Source: Neurospora tetrasperma FGSC 2508
Lineage: Eukaryota; Ascomycota; Sordariomycetes; Sordariales; Sordariaceae
Length of the DNA stretch: 64,000 bases
Reading direction: 5' to 3'
Assembly: GCF_000213175.1 (NCBI RefSeq)
Contig: NW_009799100.1
Span: 2,225,734 to 2,289,733 of the forward strand
In this document: positions 48,959 through 60,732 of the stretch, one piece after another
Position numbering within the stretch: position 1 is the first letter of the stretch
How the letters are laid out: every line of letters begins with the position of its first letter
Made by a program: the position numbers and the translations under genes
The notes under the pieces: model-generated
The model's database searches: none
What the model was told of the DNA's origin: nothing
What the model saw: the letters and a program-made list of their open reading frames with translations, nothing else

Positions 48959-49773
48959 GGGAGGGAGGATCAGGTTGCGTGTATAATCTTGGTACTGTAC
49001 TTTTGACGGTATATGTAACGCGGCGTAAAATGCTGTTTACAATTGAGGTTTTACCTAGCTTTACCGACTTCTTATATGGAACTGGGTCCAAACAAGCCGT
49101 CTTCTCTTATATAAGCCATGCGTGTAGCAGAAAGAAGTGGACGAAAACTGTGGACCTATCATTGATACCTCCGTGAGTGTAGATATTGTCAACGTTTGCC
49201 CGCCCCTAAAACACATCCGGGTGGTCGTAAACGAGAGCGGTTAAAGTGTGAGGGAAATTCAGATCCACCGGCATTCGTGAACACACAAGGACAGGATATG
49301 CAAAGGCGATCGCGTGGGAACGCAAGGAAGATAAATGGTTACTGGTGTAGGAAGAAGAAATAAATCCAACATGGATATGAAAGTAAAACAAGCTAAAAGC
49401 AACTGTGTAACCAGCCCAGGTTCCCCCATTGCGCCTCCCAAATGCCTAAGACAATCAATCAAGCCTTGAGAGGCTCATAATTAGCCCTGCCCCCCTTTCT
49501 CGAAAAGAACCTCGTGCTAGGGTGAATATTTCACATGCCCGGCTTGTAACTGATAATCAGCGAGACAGTGACGTCGATTTCGAGCGCCACCAGCACCTCT
49601 TTATCAGCGCAAACGGACCCTTTTGCTGCCCGTCGCAGCCAGAGGCAGCAAACATACACCCCACAACCATTCCTCTCCTGTCTCGCATCGTTTTTGTTTT
49701 GATGCCATTATTTTGTGTTATTGTTCGTTTCTGACATGGTCCCGTTACGGTATTAAGCGGTTTCGAATTGCGT
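48959..49773. other. Intergenic region between convergent monooxygenase and CYSTM-like gene
   Basis: This holds two converging 3' ends. Short frames only; nothing recognised. Confidence 0.5.
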
Positions 49774-50288
49774 TTAAAAGATGGCATCCAAGCAGCAGCA
49801 GAGGGCGCAAGTGCCCAGAATCGCCATACAGACGTTCTAGAAAGAAGTTAGTGAGGATGATCTAAAGCCGAGCCACGCCCACGACAGCCACCTCGGACAA
49901 GACTCACATCGGAACCGCTCTTCTGCTCTACCGGCTGCTGGTAGTACCCTTGAGGCGGGGGTCCCTGCTGGTAATACGCTCCCGGTGGTGGTTGCTGTTG
50001 CGGGTAGTAGCCCATCTGCGGTCCTTGCTGATATGGTCCTGGCTGTTGCCCGTATTGACCCTGCGGCGGGTATGGGCCTTGCGGCGGGTATGGGCCTTGC
50101 GGCGGGTAGCCGGGACCCTGAGGAGGATAGCCCTGTGCCTGAGGGGGATAGTAGCCGCCTTGTTGCGGCGGGGGCTGGCCGTAGGGGTAGGCGCCGTCCT
50201 GACCAGGCGGGGGAGTGCCGTAGCCGGTGTAAGCAGCCTGAGGAGGCTGAGGCTGGTTGTATGGGGGTGGATCTTGCTTGCCGGACAT
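49774..50288 (-). CDS. Small proline/glutamine/tyrosine-rich CYSTM-like protein
   Basis: Two exons (50288-49908 and 49836-49774) flank a 71-bp intron with a GTGAGT donor and a CACTAAC branch, giving 147 residues. The N-terminal 125 residues are a low-complexity repeat of proline, glutamine, glycine and tyrosine, including several YPPQGP units. The second exon has only 20 codons plus stop and encodes MAILGTCALCCCLDAIF, a cysteine-rich hydrophobic end typical of CYSTM proteins. Such tail-anchored small proteins are linked in other eukaryotes to stress tolerance at the plasma membrane. Without the second exon the frame runs on into a spurious tail. The exact role is unknown; family assignment rests on the cysteine cluster and the proline-rich head. 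Confidence 0.85.
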
Positions 50289-51923
50289 TGTGTCTGAGAT
50301 CTCTCGTGGTTGCGTGTGTGACGGAAAGGTAATGTTGTGGGTTTGAAAAGCTGGGCGCACAGCAGTATGTAGATGGTTTAGAAGGTGACGGGTTCTCGAT
50401 CGCTCCCCAAGACCCGAGTCATTCGTTCGTTCGCGGGGCGTGGAGAAAGTTCGAAATTGTTGGTCGATCTTCAGGTATTTGCGTGCAGTTTGGTGGATAT
50501 GGCTGAGGCAGACTCCAAGGGCACTAGCCGTTTCCGTCTGGGACCTTGGGTATGCTTCAAAGACTATACTAGACTAGAGGGGTGGTTAACTGAGGGAGGT
50601 CAACAAAGGTCGGCGGGTGGATTTTGGTTGCGGGATGAACGGAGTTTAAAAGGCACCACGGCGAGCACGGGAAAAACGGGGGACGCTGTCTTGTTCGTTC
50701 TTTCGAGGCGCAGCGGTGGTCGCGTGGCAATCTGCAGTTAGGCACCTGCTAGCGAGCTATGAGCCATTGTGTACCAGCACCGACCTGATACATGCCGTTA
50801 ATCTTGCTGCACTAACGAATGGGTATCTCTTACAGTCACTTGCCCCTCTAACGGAACCCTACACTAGGTTTTCGAACCGAACCACGTCGACATGCGACGT
50901 TTCGCTATAGCACCCATGTTAACGGGTCGAGATGGTGAATTTCATTGTCATTGAATTGAGACATGGTTGAAACGGGATGGGAAGTGTCCTCCTGCTGGCC
51001 GAGGCTCGAAAAGGGGCATCTCGAGTGGAAATTACCTCTAGATAGCGATTTGATGAAGCGTTGCCAAGTCCGGCAATTCGAGAGGTGGGAATTCAATCAT
51101 GATGATAAATTCCCTGGGCATTTTTACATCTTTTGACGGGTTCCATACTTCCTCCATGGCCTCCTAAAAAGTTCCTCGCGTTCTAGCATTCGATCTCGTA
51201 TCTCATAAGGATAGAGCTTTTACTCAAGTTGTTCGGTCATCAAACGTTTCATGTGTCAGCTGCTGGTGATCCGTCTCCCCAATGGAAAGCTTGCGCCACA
51301 ACGGTTTTGGCTTGCTCCCTTAAGGACTAACGATCCGTGCCGCTGATCATTGGCTATATGATGCGTATATGTTCAATGAGAAGGATTGAAGTATACATAT
51401 ACACATGCTTTTGCCGATAAATAACTCTGTAAAGATTAGCAATCATCTCATGCGGCCCTGTGCATGAATTCGAAACCGAGGCCAGTCTGTACAAACAGTA
51501 ATTAGATTTGAGCGGATGTTTGTGCTTATTTTGTAACAACTTACGGTACCTATACAAGAGCTCTTGCAGTGTGTGCAAATGAGTGGTGCTTTGCCAACAG
51601 CTTGGCAGAATCCTCGCTCACTGTGTGTTAGTGCAAATCCATGAATCCACCATCGTAAGCTTCACCAATTGGCCTTGGCATTTATCGATCACGCATTCTC
51701 TTTTCACCAATATCAGGTTTCGACACTCACCACTCCCTTCTCAGTTTCTAAACCACAGCGGGAGGAAAAGAGAAGAATGAAATAAACCGGTCAAGGTTCT
51801 GCATACAACACCTACTTGGACTCTCAGTTCGCGCGTGGGAAGTGAGAGCTATAGCCAACAGTCACGTTTCATAAAACAACATCACCATTTTCTCACTACA
51901 GCAAAACAACGGCCCAAATCAAA
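50289..51923. other. Intergenic region between divergent CYSTM-like gene and rib7
   Basis: This 1.6-kb stretch should contain both promoters. No frame above about 120 codons and no recognisable domain was found. Confidence 0.5.
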
Positions 51924-52883
51924 ATGACTTCCGCCGTCTCTACAACAGAACATCAAGGGACACCCTCCCTCTCTGATGGGCTCCTCCACTTCCCCACCTC
52001 TTCGGCATTGAAGCTCGAACCGCATCTTCCACCGCCGCGTCCATCACCATCTCCCACGATCACCACGACCAACAGCAACCCCAACAAAAAGCCCTTTGTA
52101 ACCCTGACCTTCGCCACTTCCCTCGACTCCTCTCTCTCCCTCGCGCCCGGTGTCCGCACCACCCTATCCGGCCCGCAATCCAAAGCCATGACGCACTTCC
52201 TACGCTCTCGCCATGCCGCCATCTTAGTGGGAGTTGGGACCGCCGTGGCTGATGATCCGGGGCTTAACTGCAAGATACTTTCCCCTTTGTCCTCTTCGCC
52301 AGAAGGGGTAGGAAATGGAAAGCGGGAACAGCATCCCAACCAGCCCCGACCTATCATCCTCGATCCATCTGCGCGGTGGGAGGTCTCAGAGAAGAGTAAA
52401 GTTATTCAGCTTGCTAGACTGAAACAGGGATTGGGACCGTTTATTTTTACCGCGAAAGAGGTGGGAGAGGTGCCGGAAGAGAGGAGGGCGGTGGTGGAGG
52501 GAGTTGGGGGAAAATATGTGTGTGTTGAGGGTTTGAAAGTCAAGGGTGAGGGCAAGGGCGAAGGGGCAACGAGTAGAGAAAGTTTTGCCTGGGCTGATGT
52601 GCTGCGGACGATTAAGGAGGAAGGCTTGGATAGTGTGATGATAGAAGGGGGAGGAAGTGTGATTAATTCGTTGCTGGCGCTGGAGCAGGCAGGAGAGCAG
52701 GAGTTGGTGGACTCGGTGATTGTCACAATTGCGCCGACGTGGTTGGGGGCTGGAGGAGTGCTGGTTTGTCCTCCGAGGGCGGTCGGGAGGGATGGGCAGC
52801 CGGCGCCGCCGGTGAGACTTAGGGATGTGTCGTGGCAACCGTTGGGGGAGGATGTGGTGTTGTGTGGTAAAATCCTGAGGTAG
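51924..52883 (+). CDS. rib7: 2,5-diamino-6-ribosylamino-pyrimidinone phosphate reductase (riboflavin pathway)
   Basis: A single exon encodes 319 residues. Fungal Rib7 reduces 2,5-diamino-6-(ribosylamino)-4(3H)-pyrimidinone 5'-phosphate with NADPH, the second step from GTP toward riboflavin. The dihydrofolate-reductase-like RibD_C fold is shown by KKPFVTLTFATSLDSSLSLA near residues 55-73. Further support comes from HAAILVGVGTAVADDPGLNC (about 97-116) with PRPIILDPSARW after it, and from VMIEGGGSVINSLL near residue 240, which forms the cofactor site. Two low-complexity insertions (the Ser/Pro-rich N-terminus and a Lys/Gly/Glu-rich loop near 205-215) make it longer than yeast Rib7 (about 244 residues). 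It converges on sec1. Confidence 0.93.
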   Translation: MTSAVSTTEHQGTPSLSDGLLHFPTSSALKLEPHLPPPRPSPSPTITTTNSNPNKKPFVTLTFATSLDSSLSLAPGVRTTLSGPQSKAMTHFLRSRHAAILVGVGTAVADDPGLNCKILSPLSSSPEGVGNGKREQHPNQPRPIILDPSARWEVSEKSKVIQLARLKQGLGPFIFTAKEVGEVPEERRAVVEGVGGKYVCVEGLKVKGEGKGEGATSRESFAWADVLRTIKEEGLDSVMIEGGGSVINSLLALEQAGEQELVDSVIVTIAPTWLGAGGVLVCPPRAVGRDGQPAPPVRLRDVSWQPLGEDVVLCGKILR

Positions 52884-53294
52884 AGCATGGGGGACAAAAC
52901 ATGAAGTCTAGCTAAAATCAACTCGAGGGTGTCAACTTGCTGTCGCAATTCACTGACTCCAAACTGATCACGCATTCCTATCCTCCTGGAACAGCTTATG
53001 GCACCCAGCTCCGCGGGTACGGGTCTAATGCTTATCATATCCACGTTGATTTTACCTAGCCACTTTACCAAAATCGCCTCGCTATCGCTTACAACGAAGG
53101 AGCATTCAAGCTGAGAACTTATTCTGACACTTGCATCCATGTTATTGTATAGTTGACGGTAGCCAATCGAATCCGAGGTGATCCAAGACACTATCACCAA
53201 CGACCTGACCGATATTTTTCTGAAGGCATCAAGGTCATTCCTGCCTACCGACCGCTTCCACCATGTAAGCCCGTTTCGCTCACGTGTTTAGTGC
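52884..53294. other. Intergenic region between convergent rib7 and sec1
   Basis: These 411 bp contain the two 3' ends. Minus-strand open frames spanning it and rib7 are shadows. Confidence 0.5.
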
Positions 53295-55671
53295 TCAAGA
53301 CTTCTTCAATCCAAACAGATTTCTCTTCTTCTTCTCCTTCACTGGCTTCTCTGTCTTCCCGGCGGGCGGAACTGGAGGCCTTGCGCCACTTCCCCCAGCA
53401 TGCGGAGAAGCTGTACCACTGTTCATTGTCATGGCACCCATTGCCTGCGTTGGGGGTTGTACCGATGCAGCTCCGGGAGGAGCGGCTGCGGGCGGCTGTT
53501 GCATGGGCTGCGGTGGCGGTTTTGGCTTAGCATAAAAGTGCTCAGGGACCTGGGGCTGCGGGCGGTCCATCGGCAGGCCGAGCCTTCTTCTATCCATCGA
53601 AAGGTCCTCCAGTTGTCTTAGGTATAGTTGTGGTGTGAGCATGTGGCTGGATACAAGATAGATGTCGCGGTTTCGCTTCTCTGATTCTTCGTAGCATATC
53701 CGCGCCTCTGAGTAGGTCGCCCCACCGGCCATGAACACGATGACCCTTTGTCGATTCTCAACCTGCCGGCGATTAGCTGAAGCCCACCTCGGTGCTGCCG
53801 AGCGGAGTGACCCTCCCGTTGTCATAGCAGCATCGGCAGCCCCACCATCGGTTGGAGGTCGTGTAAAGGGGAAAATCGCTGGGTCGAGACAGTTGCTAAA
53901 CAGATCCTCAAGCATGTGCTTGACAGCGGGTTCGAATCGAGAGAGGAAATTGTCTTCGTCCGCCGGATTCTTTACTTGGGTCCGTGGGAACAACGGAGGA
54001 TGCGGTTTTCGTTCCTCCTTCAGTTTCCGTGTAGGCCGGGCACCCAAGTGCTGGAGATTGGTGATTTTGACCTTTTCAGCGGGCTGCAGGGCCGCATGGT
54101 TGAGCAGCCTGTCAATGTCATCAGTGATAACCCCGTCGCGGTATAGCACGTAGATGGCGATTAGCCGCAGCCGTTCCACCCAGGTAATAGCTTCATCATC
54201 CAAAAGCCGCACCATCTGCTCGAGAATATCTTTGGGCTTCTTATAATCCTCATCGAGACCGGTAGCCAATGTCTGCTCCACTGAAGCGACGTCGGGCAAC
54301 TTGCGACGCTGGAAGATGTTCATGGATTCCTGAGCCATGGTGAGGTGAAGCGAGTAGGCCTCCTTCATTTCCTGGAACTGCGGCAGGCCCGCCAACATGT
54401 CTCTGATCGCATTCAAACTCGTCGTATCCTGATTTTGGTTGGTGAAGTTGGGGTTCTGCTTGATGAAGTTTTGGAAGTCGCTCATAAGTTTTTCAATCGT
54501 GTCCTTCATATGCCGGTGTCGGTTCTCGACCCACACCTTGTCTTTATCAGACAACTCCATGTCCTTCTCCTCGGCCTCTGGCGTGCCCTCGTTGACGGTC
54601 ATGTGGAAGGTCACTTTGTCGCCTTCCTTGATAGGAAGGAGGTCGTGCGCCATCGCCTGGTATGTGAACTCGTGGACTAATGGTGCCATCAAGTCCATTG
54701 ATCTGTCCGCAATCAGTAGGTATCCCTGCGGCCGTGTAGTTTGTGGCGGGAAGTCGGCCTTGAACTGTTTGTAAGCGTCAAGCTCGTCCTGTACGAGCGC
54801 AGCAAGGCGTCCGCACAGCGCGCTGGCACGATATTCGCTGTTCCTGGGTGCGAAGAACCTGATCTTTGGATACTCGCCCAGTGTTATGCATACAGCGGCA
54901 ATCTGCAAAGGCTTTAGTCCATGGAACAACAGATGGGGACGGACTGGACATGGATATGCCCTACCTTTTGAGCCAGAGCGTCCAGATGTGGCATTGCAAC
55001 GGCCTCGCAGCTCGGATTATACAGAATAGGAAAGCTATAGGGGTCCTTAAAAGACACCAGGTGTGACTCGCGAGGGAAAAAGTCAACCAGTAGCGGTCGT
55101 GAATCTACGTAGGTCTGATTAGCAAAAATGCCCCCTTAACCTTGTCCAGGCTTAGGCAAGGTACCTATATTCTGAGGAGCAGTGGCCAGTCGTGCCCTTA
55201 GTTCCCTCCCAAGAATGCCTGTCCAAAGCACGGTAGAGTTGCGATAGCGGCCCTTTGCCAAATCAAGGATCAAGCACTCGACAATATGCGGGCGAGGCGA
55301 CAAAATATAGATAGCATCCATGCCGGAATTCTCGTCTCTCGGTTCCTCGATTTCTTGTATATTAGCGATATTGACGTTGAGAATGTCATCTTCTTTGACG
55401 GAGCTTTCGATTATCTTTTTGGAGACGTCGTCGACTATCAAAATCCTCCACTATAGTGCACAGTCGTATCAGTATAGGACTCCTGTCGGCCGCGGTGGAA
55501 GGAAGAGGGGAGTGGTGCTCACGTCGCGCTGGACAACACTCTTGATGGCATTGATAATGGCTGTATAGCGAGGGGGGTTAGCAGCCGTTCTCCTTGCGGA
55601 AACCCCACGCACCACGGGGATTGTCGCATACCATCGTGATGCTCCTTTACTATCGAGGCTGCTTGGTCCAT
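53295..55671 (-). CDS. sec1: Sec1 family SM protein, exocytic SNARE regulator
   Basis: Five exons (55671-55632, 55560-55523, 55450-55165, 55104-54965 and 54902-53295) encode 703 residues. Two small 5' exons of 40 and 38 bp are needed to reach the start and give MDQAASIVKEHHDAIINAIK. Sec1/Munc18 proteins bind syntaxin-type SNAREs and promote vesicle fusion at the plasma membrane, in fungi mainly at growing tips. Family stretches include WRILIVDDVSKKIIESSVKE, GMDAIYILSPRPHIVECLIL, LLVDFFPRESHLVSFKDPYS and PQGYLLIADRSMDLMAPLVH. The C-terminal quarter is proline/alanine-rich and ends in a basic tail (KEKKKRNLFGLKKS). Length is close to yeast Sec1 (724). The third acceptor (TACGTAG) was chosen because it keeps the conserved frame. 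Confidence 0.93.
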
Positions 55672-58600
55672 AACTGCTGAAGTGGATTCGAAAGTTATGA
55701 TTTGGGCAGAGCCGGCTCTTGCCTGTGATTACAATTGGAAGCCCTGGGGAGATGAAAGAGCAGAGGATGATTGACGTGGCTGTTCGAGTTGTGGTGCGTA
55801 GAGGCAGACCATCCAGATGCGACGACTCGACGAGGGGATGGCGATGCGCGCGGCGGCGGTCTGTGACAGGGTGAGGCTGTTTGTTGGTTGTTGTTCTTTG
55901 GTAAAAGGGCACGGATCCGGGGGCAGGGAGAGCAAGCGGGACGGAACAAGGTCAGAATGTTTCCATGAACTCGGTGAGTGTCTTGATTTGTGTTAATTTC
56001 GTTTGGATGGGGGAGAAGTGCGCATCACTCCCCAGCGAGCCGCGAAGGAGGTTCGAAACAGCCGACACGGTTCCAGGTTGAAGGAGGTTCGTCTCGCGGT
56101 GTAGCATTGCGGGTCAGGTACCTCCATAACTGGCGGGGACCATTGTTCGGCGGTGCAGGGGTTTGACGGCTGTGATTCTGCGCGCCGGGGACCACTACGT
56201 TCAAACCAGAGGGGTCTTTGTCCATCTTCTCCGTGTTATCCAGCGACACGCCGATACCTCTACCACCACTGAGATGATATCGCACCGAGTTCCCTTCCAC
56301 GCCCGGGCCGTTGCTACACCCACCGTCAACAGTAAACCATGAATCTATAACCGAAGTCTCAAGACGATGTCCAATACAGTTCGTCTCACGGGAATCGCGA
56401 GCGACCATGCATGGCTTTCGACGCCATATCCGTCTCGCCTTTCACCGGTAATATATGTCTATATATGTATATGTGCATGTGTATAATCCAAGCTGAGACT
56501 AGCTTCGACCTGCGAGACCCGTATCAACGGCCGCTTAAACTTAAACTACACAAACCCACGCGAGAACCGCCGGCACGCTCTGACGGGGGGGAAGCTCCAG
56601 CGCTCCATGGCGGGGCCCGCAACGGACTTTGCCCCACCGGCTCCCGAAGTGTGGAGTCCTCCCGGCTTAGCCCAACCTCGGCGCGGGACCGACCCGTCTG
56701 CCACAATCATGAGGGTCAGCGTCGATTCCATCAACATCGGGGAATCACTCAAAATATTACTCGCCAGACCCCGAGGAGAATACTGGACGACTGACGAGGG
56801 TCTGGGAAGCGACTCTGTTGGTAACCCTTGCCGTCGGCAACAATCTGGAGCAGTGATGTACATCCTTGTCTTCGCAGCCATCCGCCGAGTCGCTATCCGT
56901 AACAGGGACCTTGGCGAGACGTCGTTAGGTGTCAATACATGCCATCAAGGTTGCTGCTTCACTGTCACCTTTGTCCAGGAATCGGCAAGCTTCGTTGGAT
57001 GAGCCTTGTTACGAGAGAGAGCGAGCGGGTGGACTACTCTGTCTTGCTTGACGCAGCTTTAGCTTCCAGCAACGAAAACCGAGCGTTCCGAAGCTGTCAT
57101 GTCTGCGAATGAACATGCTCTTTTCATGAGGCTCCATTACTGCAGACCAGACTCTGTCCTTTTTCGGGTATAAACGTAGTCGGGACACTCGAAGCATGAA
57201 GCAATACAGCCACCATGCAAGGGTAATATGTATCACCCTTGCGTTGATCACAGAGATGTGGTCACATCAAAAGCGAGGAGGTAGGGAGTTTAGGATGCTG
57301 TTTTACTGCCGACTCCAGTTCGTGGACCTGTACTTAAGTGTAAAAGACCCACCTGTCTAGGAGCATCCGGATGGCGATGGCCACCCAAGGACTACTATCA
57401 CTGGTACCATCTCTGCCGCTGTCTAAGAATACAGTCTCGGAAACTCTGGTACGATTAAGAAGTCGGCAAACGACCGCGGTTTATATCGAAGCTATCTTTT
57501 GCAACGTTCTTTGTTCGGACGACTGGAGCTGTCTTCACCAAATTGCTCCCGTCCTTCTCTCTCTCTCTTTTTCTCCACTCTACTTTTCTTTCTTCCTTCC
57601 TCACTAAAAAATCGAAAAGCAGAGAAGAAAGACGAGAATGATAGAGACGGCAACGTATGATACGGCAATTAAGAAAGCGGTGGATAAGACAGCGGTAGAA
57701 ACGGCGACGGTGGAGACATGGTAGAGAAAACAACGCTGAAGAAGGCGATGCTGAAGAATGAGACTGGCGATAATCTTATCGATAGGCGACATCGAATGAG
57801 GACGATACCTACCTGTATCGTGAATAATTTCAGGAACTGAAAGGCAGGATACCGAGCAACACTATTGACCAATAAAAATCTGGATTGGCAAGATGCCCTG
57901 ACTAGCTGTAGCTGTCTGACGAATGAGAGCACAGAGAACAGCATTGTACTGCGTAAGAAAATCTGGCTGTACGCTAGAGGAACCGTCCTTCTACTCCGCT
58001 TCGGTGGATGTAGCTTATTAGGTAGATCCCCAGACTTTAATGTAATCCACCTCTTCATCGTTAAAGCACGCTTCGATGACTCCATGTACACACATACATT
58101 CAGTACTTGTGATAAAGAGAGGCGCGCTGTTTTGAAGTACACTATAACAAAGTGGTGTTTGTTTGTTTGTTTGTCCATAGTCATCTATGTTCACTCTAAG
58201 AGATTTGCCAGCATAGTGGCTTCCCCGAACATGGAGGGAGGGATTTAGGATTTTTACCAACCACCAAAGAGGCGGAAGCGATGGTGATGGTGATAGCACG
58301 AAATTCCTTTCAGTGTCGCTCCTTGCAAAAGTAGGATGGGTTAACCTCATTTGGGTTAGAGATTCGTCACATTGTTGAGGTATATAGTCACTTTATCCAC
58401 GCTTACTTCTGGGTTGTTGAATTCTTACCAGATGGGATGAAAATCCCATTTACCCTGAAATCCAATTCACGCAAAAACTGAAAAGCCCTCGAGTCTTATT
58501 CGAAGCGGCTGTTGACTCTCCTCTCTCTCTCTCTCTTTCTCTCCCTCTCCCCTGTCTCTTTCTTCCCTCCTCCTCCTCTTTCTCCTTACCTCAACTCTGC

Positions 58601-58700
58601 TCACGTCCCTCCCCCTTTCCCAACCCAATCAAGGTATTCGTTGCCTCTTTTCACGCCCACACATCCCGGACCCATCTGGATCTCTATCCCTGACTCAAAG
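55672..58700. other. Intergenic region between sec1 and the NCS1 permease, unassigned
   Basis: This should contain the promoters of two divergent genes. Between about 56000 and 57000 base composition is GC-richer than the flanks, and overlapping frames of about 125-130 codons occur on both strands (56025-56408 minus, 56411-56794 plus, 56546-56935 minus, 56607-57002 plus). I cannot assign any of them to a family or splice them convincingly, so a small extra gene here is possible but not called. CT-rich simple sequence lies at 57553-57601 and 58517-58615. Confidence 0.4.
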
Positions 58701-60528
58701 ATGTCTACCAACAATTCCACCGAAGATGACGAACCAAAGTTACCACACGGCATTGTTTTCCAGGATATCGAACGCACAGCTGGCGAAGAGGACGATGGGC
58801 AAGACAAAGATCAATCAGAGACATCTACTCGGTTTGGTTCGCTATGTTGGCCGAACTTCTTAAGCACTATAAAGGAGGGCGACGCCGACGACAACCGCTC
58901 CAAGAAGGGGAATCCAAAGTGGTACCAGAAGCTCATCGACGCCGGTATAGAAGAAAACGGGATTCAGCCGGTTCCGCTTGAAGGGAGGACTTCTACGCAG
59001 TATAATCAGTTGTTTACTGTCTTCTTTACTGGTTTGTTGTGTTTATTGCCGTAAGTCATTACCCTATCCTTCGGGTTTTGAGGGTCACGGCCTAGCCTAG
59101 TGTAGCTGATCAGCTGCTGACTCGTCATTGTTCTTGGCTTTTGAAAAGGATACCAACTGGCATGCTGGCCACTCTCGAGTTTGGCTTGAGTCTGAGAGAT
59201 GCTTCGTTGGTTATCGTCTTCTTTGCGCTGCTTACATGCCTCCCGCCTGCCTTCATGGGAATCGGAGGTATGGAGACCGGCATGAGGCAGTTTGTGCAAG
59301 CTCGATATTCATTTGGGTGAGTCCCAACCTCCACTTCATCGCACCTGTTCCTCCATTTTATAAGAGCCATGTCCTAACCAACACCCATCCTTCTCGCAGC
59401 CTCTACCTAGTCATTATCCCCCTCCTCCTCAACGCCGCCACCATAACCGGCTTTACCCTCATGTCCGCCATCGCGGGCGGGCAGACACTCGCAGCCATCA
59501 ACCCCTCCCACGTCAGCATAAACGTAGGCATCGTCATCACCTGCCTCGTCGCCTTCGGCATCTCCCTCCTCGGCTTCAACTTCGTCCACTTATGGGAACG
59601 ATGGACGTGGATCCCCAACCTGATTGCTCTCGTCATCACCGTCGGCTGCGGCGGCCGCTATCTCCATCTGCAATCGCAGCCTGCAGCACCGGCCACTCCC
59701 GCACAGATCCTCAACCTTGGAAGCCTCATGGCAGGATATTTCATCACGTTTGGCGGGATGGTGGGCGATTATTCCATTTACCACAACCCAAGAGGCGTTC
59801 TCTCCAAGTCGTTCAGCGCCAGAGCCCGCATCTTCACCTACCTCTACCTCGGCTTGTTCCTCCCTTCTGTTCCACTCTTCATATTGGGAGCCGCCATAGG
59901 CGGTGCCGTTCCCCAAGTTCCTGCGTGGCAAGCCGCTTACGCTTCGACGGGCATCGGGGGCGTGATGATGGAGATGCTTGCTCCCGCGGGCGGGTTTGGC
60001 AAATTCGTGCTGGTGGTGCTTGCGCTCAGCGTGATTGGAAACATTGCCATCTCCATGTATACCATCTCGTTGAACCTCGAAATGTTGATGCCGCCGTTAC
60101 CCTTTAAATTAAGGGTCCATCGATTCGTGTTTATCCTGGTGACGATGGCGGTCATGATCCCGATGGCGATCAGAGCGGCAATGAAGTGGGAGACTAGTTT
60201 GATCAATTTCCTCAGTATCATTGGGTATTGGTCTGCGTGCTTTGATGTTGTTTTGATACTGGAATTGGTGGTGTTTAGAAGAATGGACTATGCGACCTTT
60301 GATCAAGCTATCTGGAACGTGGGGAGGGAGTTGCCACCTGGGTTGGCGGCCTTAGGTGCCTCGATGCTGAGTTGGGCGCTGGTGGTCCCGGGAATGGCGC
60401 AGTCGTGGTATGTTGGCCCGATTGCAAAGAGCACTGGGGATATTGGGGTTGAGGTGGCTTTTGTGTTGACGGGCTTGTTTTATCTACCTTTGAGGTGGCT
60501 GGAGATCAAGATTCGGGGCCGATTCTGA
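58701..60528 (+). CDS. NCS1 family purine-cytosine permease (Fcy2-like)
   Basis: Three exons (58701-59050, 59149-59316 and 59400-60528) with introns of 98 and 83 bp encode 548 residues. NCS1 permeases import purines, cytosine or related compounds with protons at the plasma membrane. The N-terminal ~100 residues are hydrophilic. About twelve membrane segments follow, with the family stretches GIGGMETGMRQFVQARYSFG, LMAGYFITFGGMVGDYSIYH and NFLSIIGYWSACFDVVLILE. These match the fungal Fcy2/FcyB branch (cytosine, adenine, guanine, hypoxanthine) rather than the uracil/allantoin Fur-type branch. The exact substrate is not readable from sequence. The gene converges on mlh1, with 204 bp between stop codons. 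Confidence 0.92.
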
Positions 60529-60732
60529 TGGACGACGTGAGTACGACTATAGTCCCGCTAGTTACAAACGGTCAACTCGGGTTGCTAAGGTAAGAAAGTG
60601 GTAGAGGTGTACCTACCATAGCCATCGGGTAACAAATCAAGGAAACGAACATGTCGGCTACTCATATAGTTCAAGTCGAATATGTGACGTATCTTGATAT
60701 GGTGCTGATGAGCTTACTGGTATCGACAGTTA

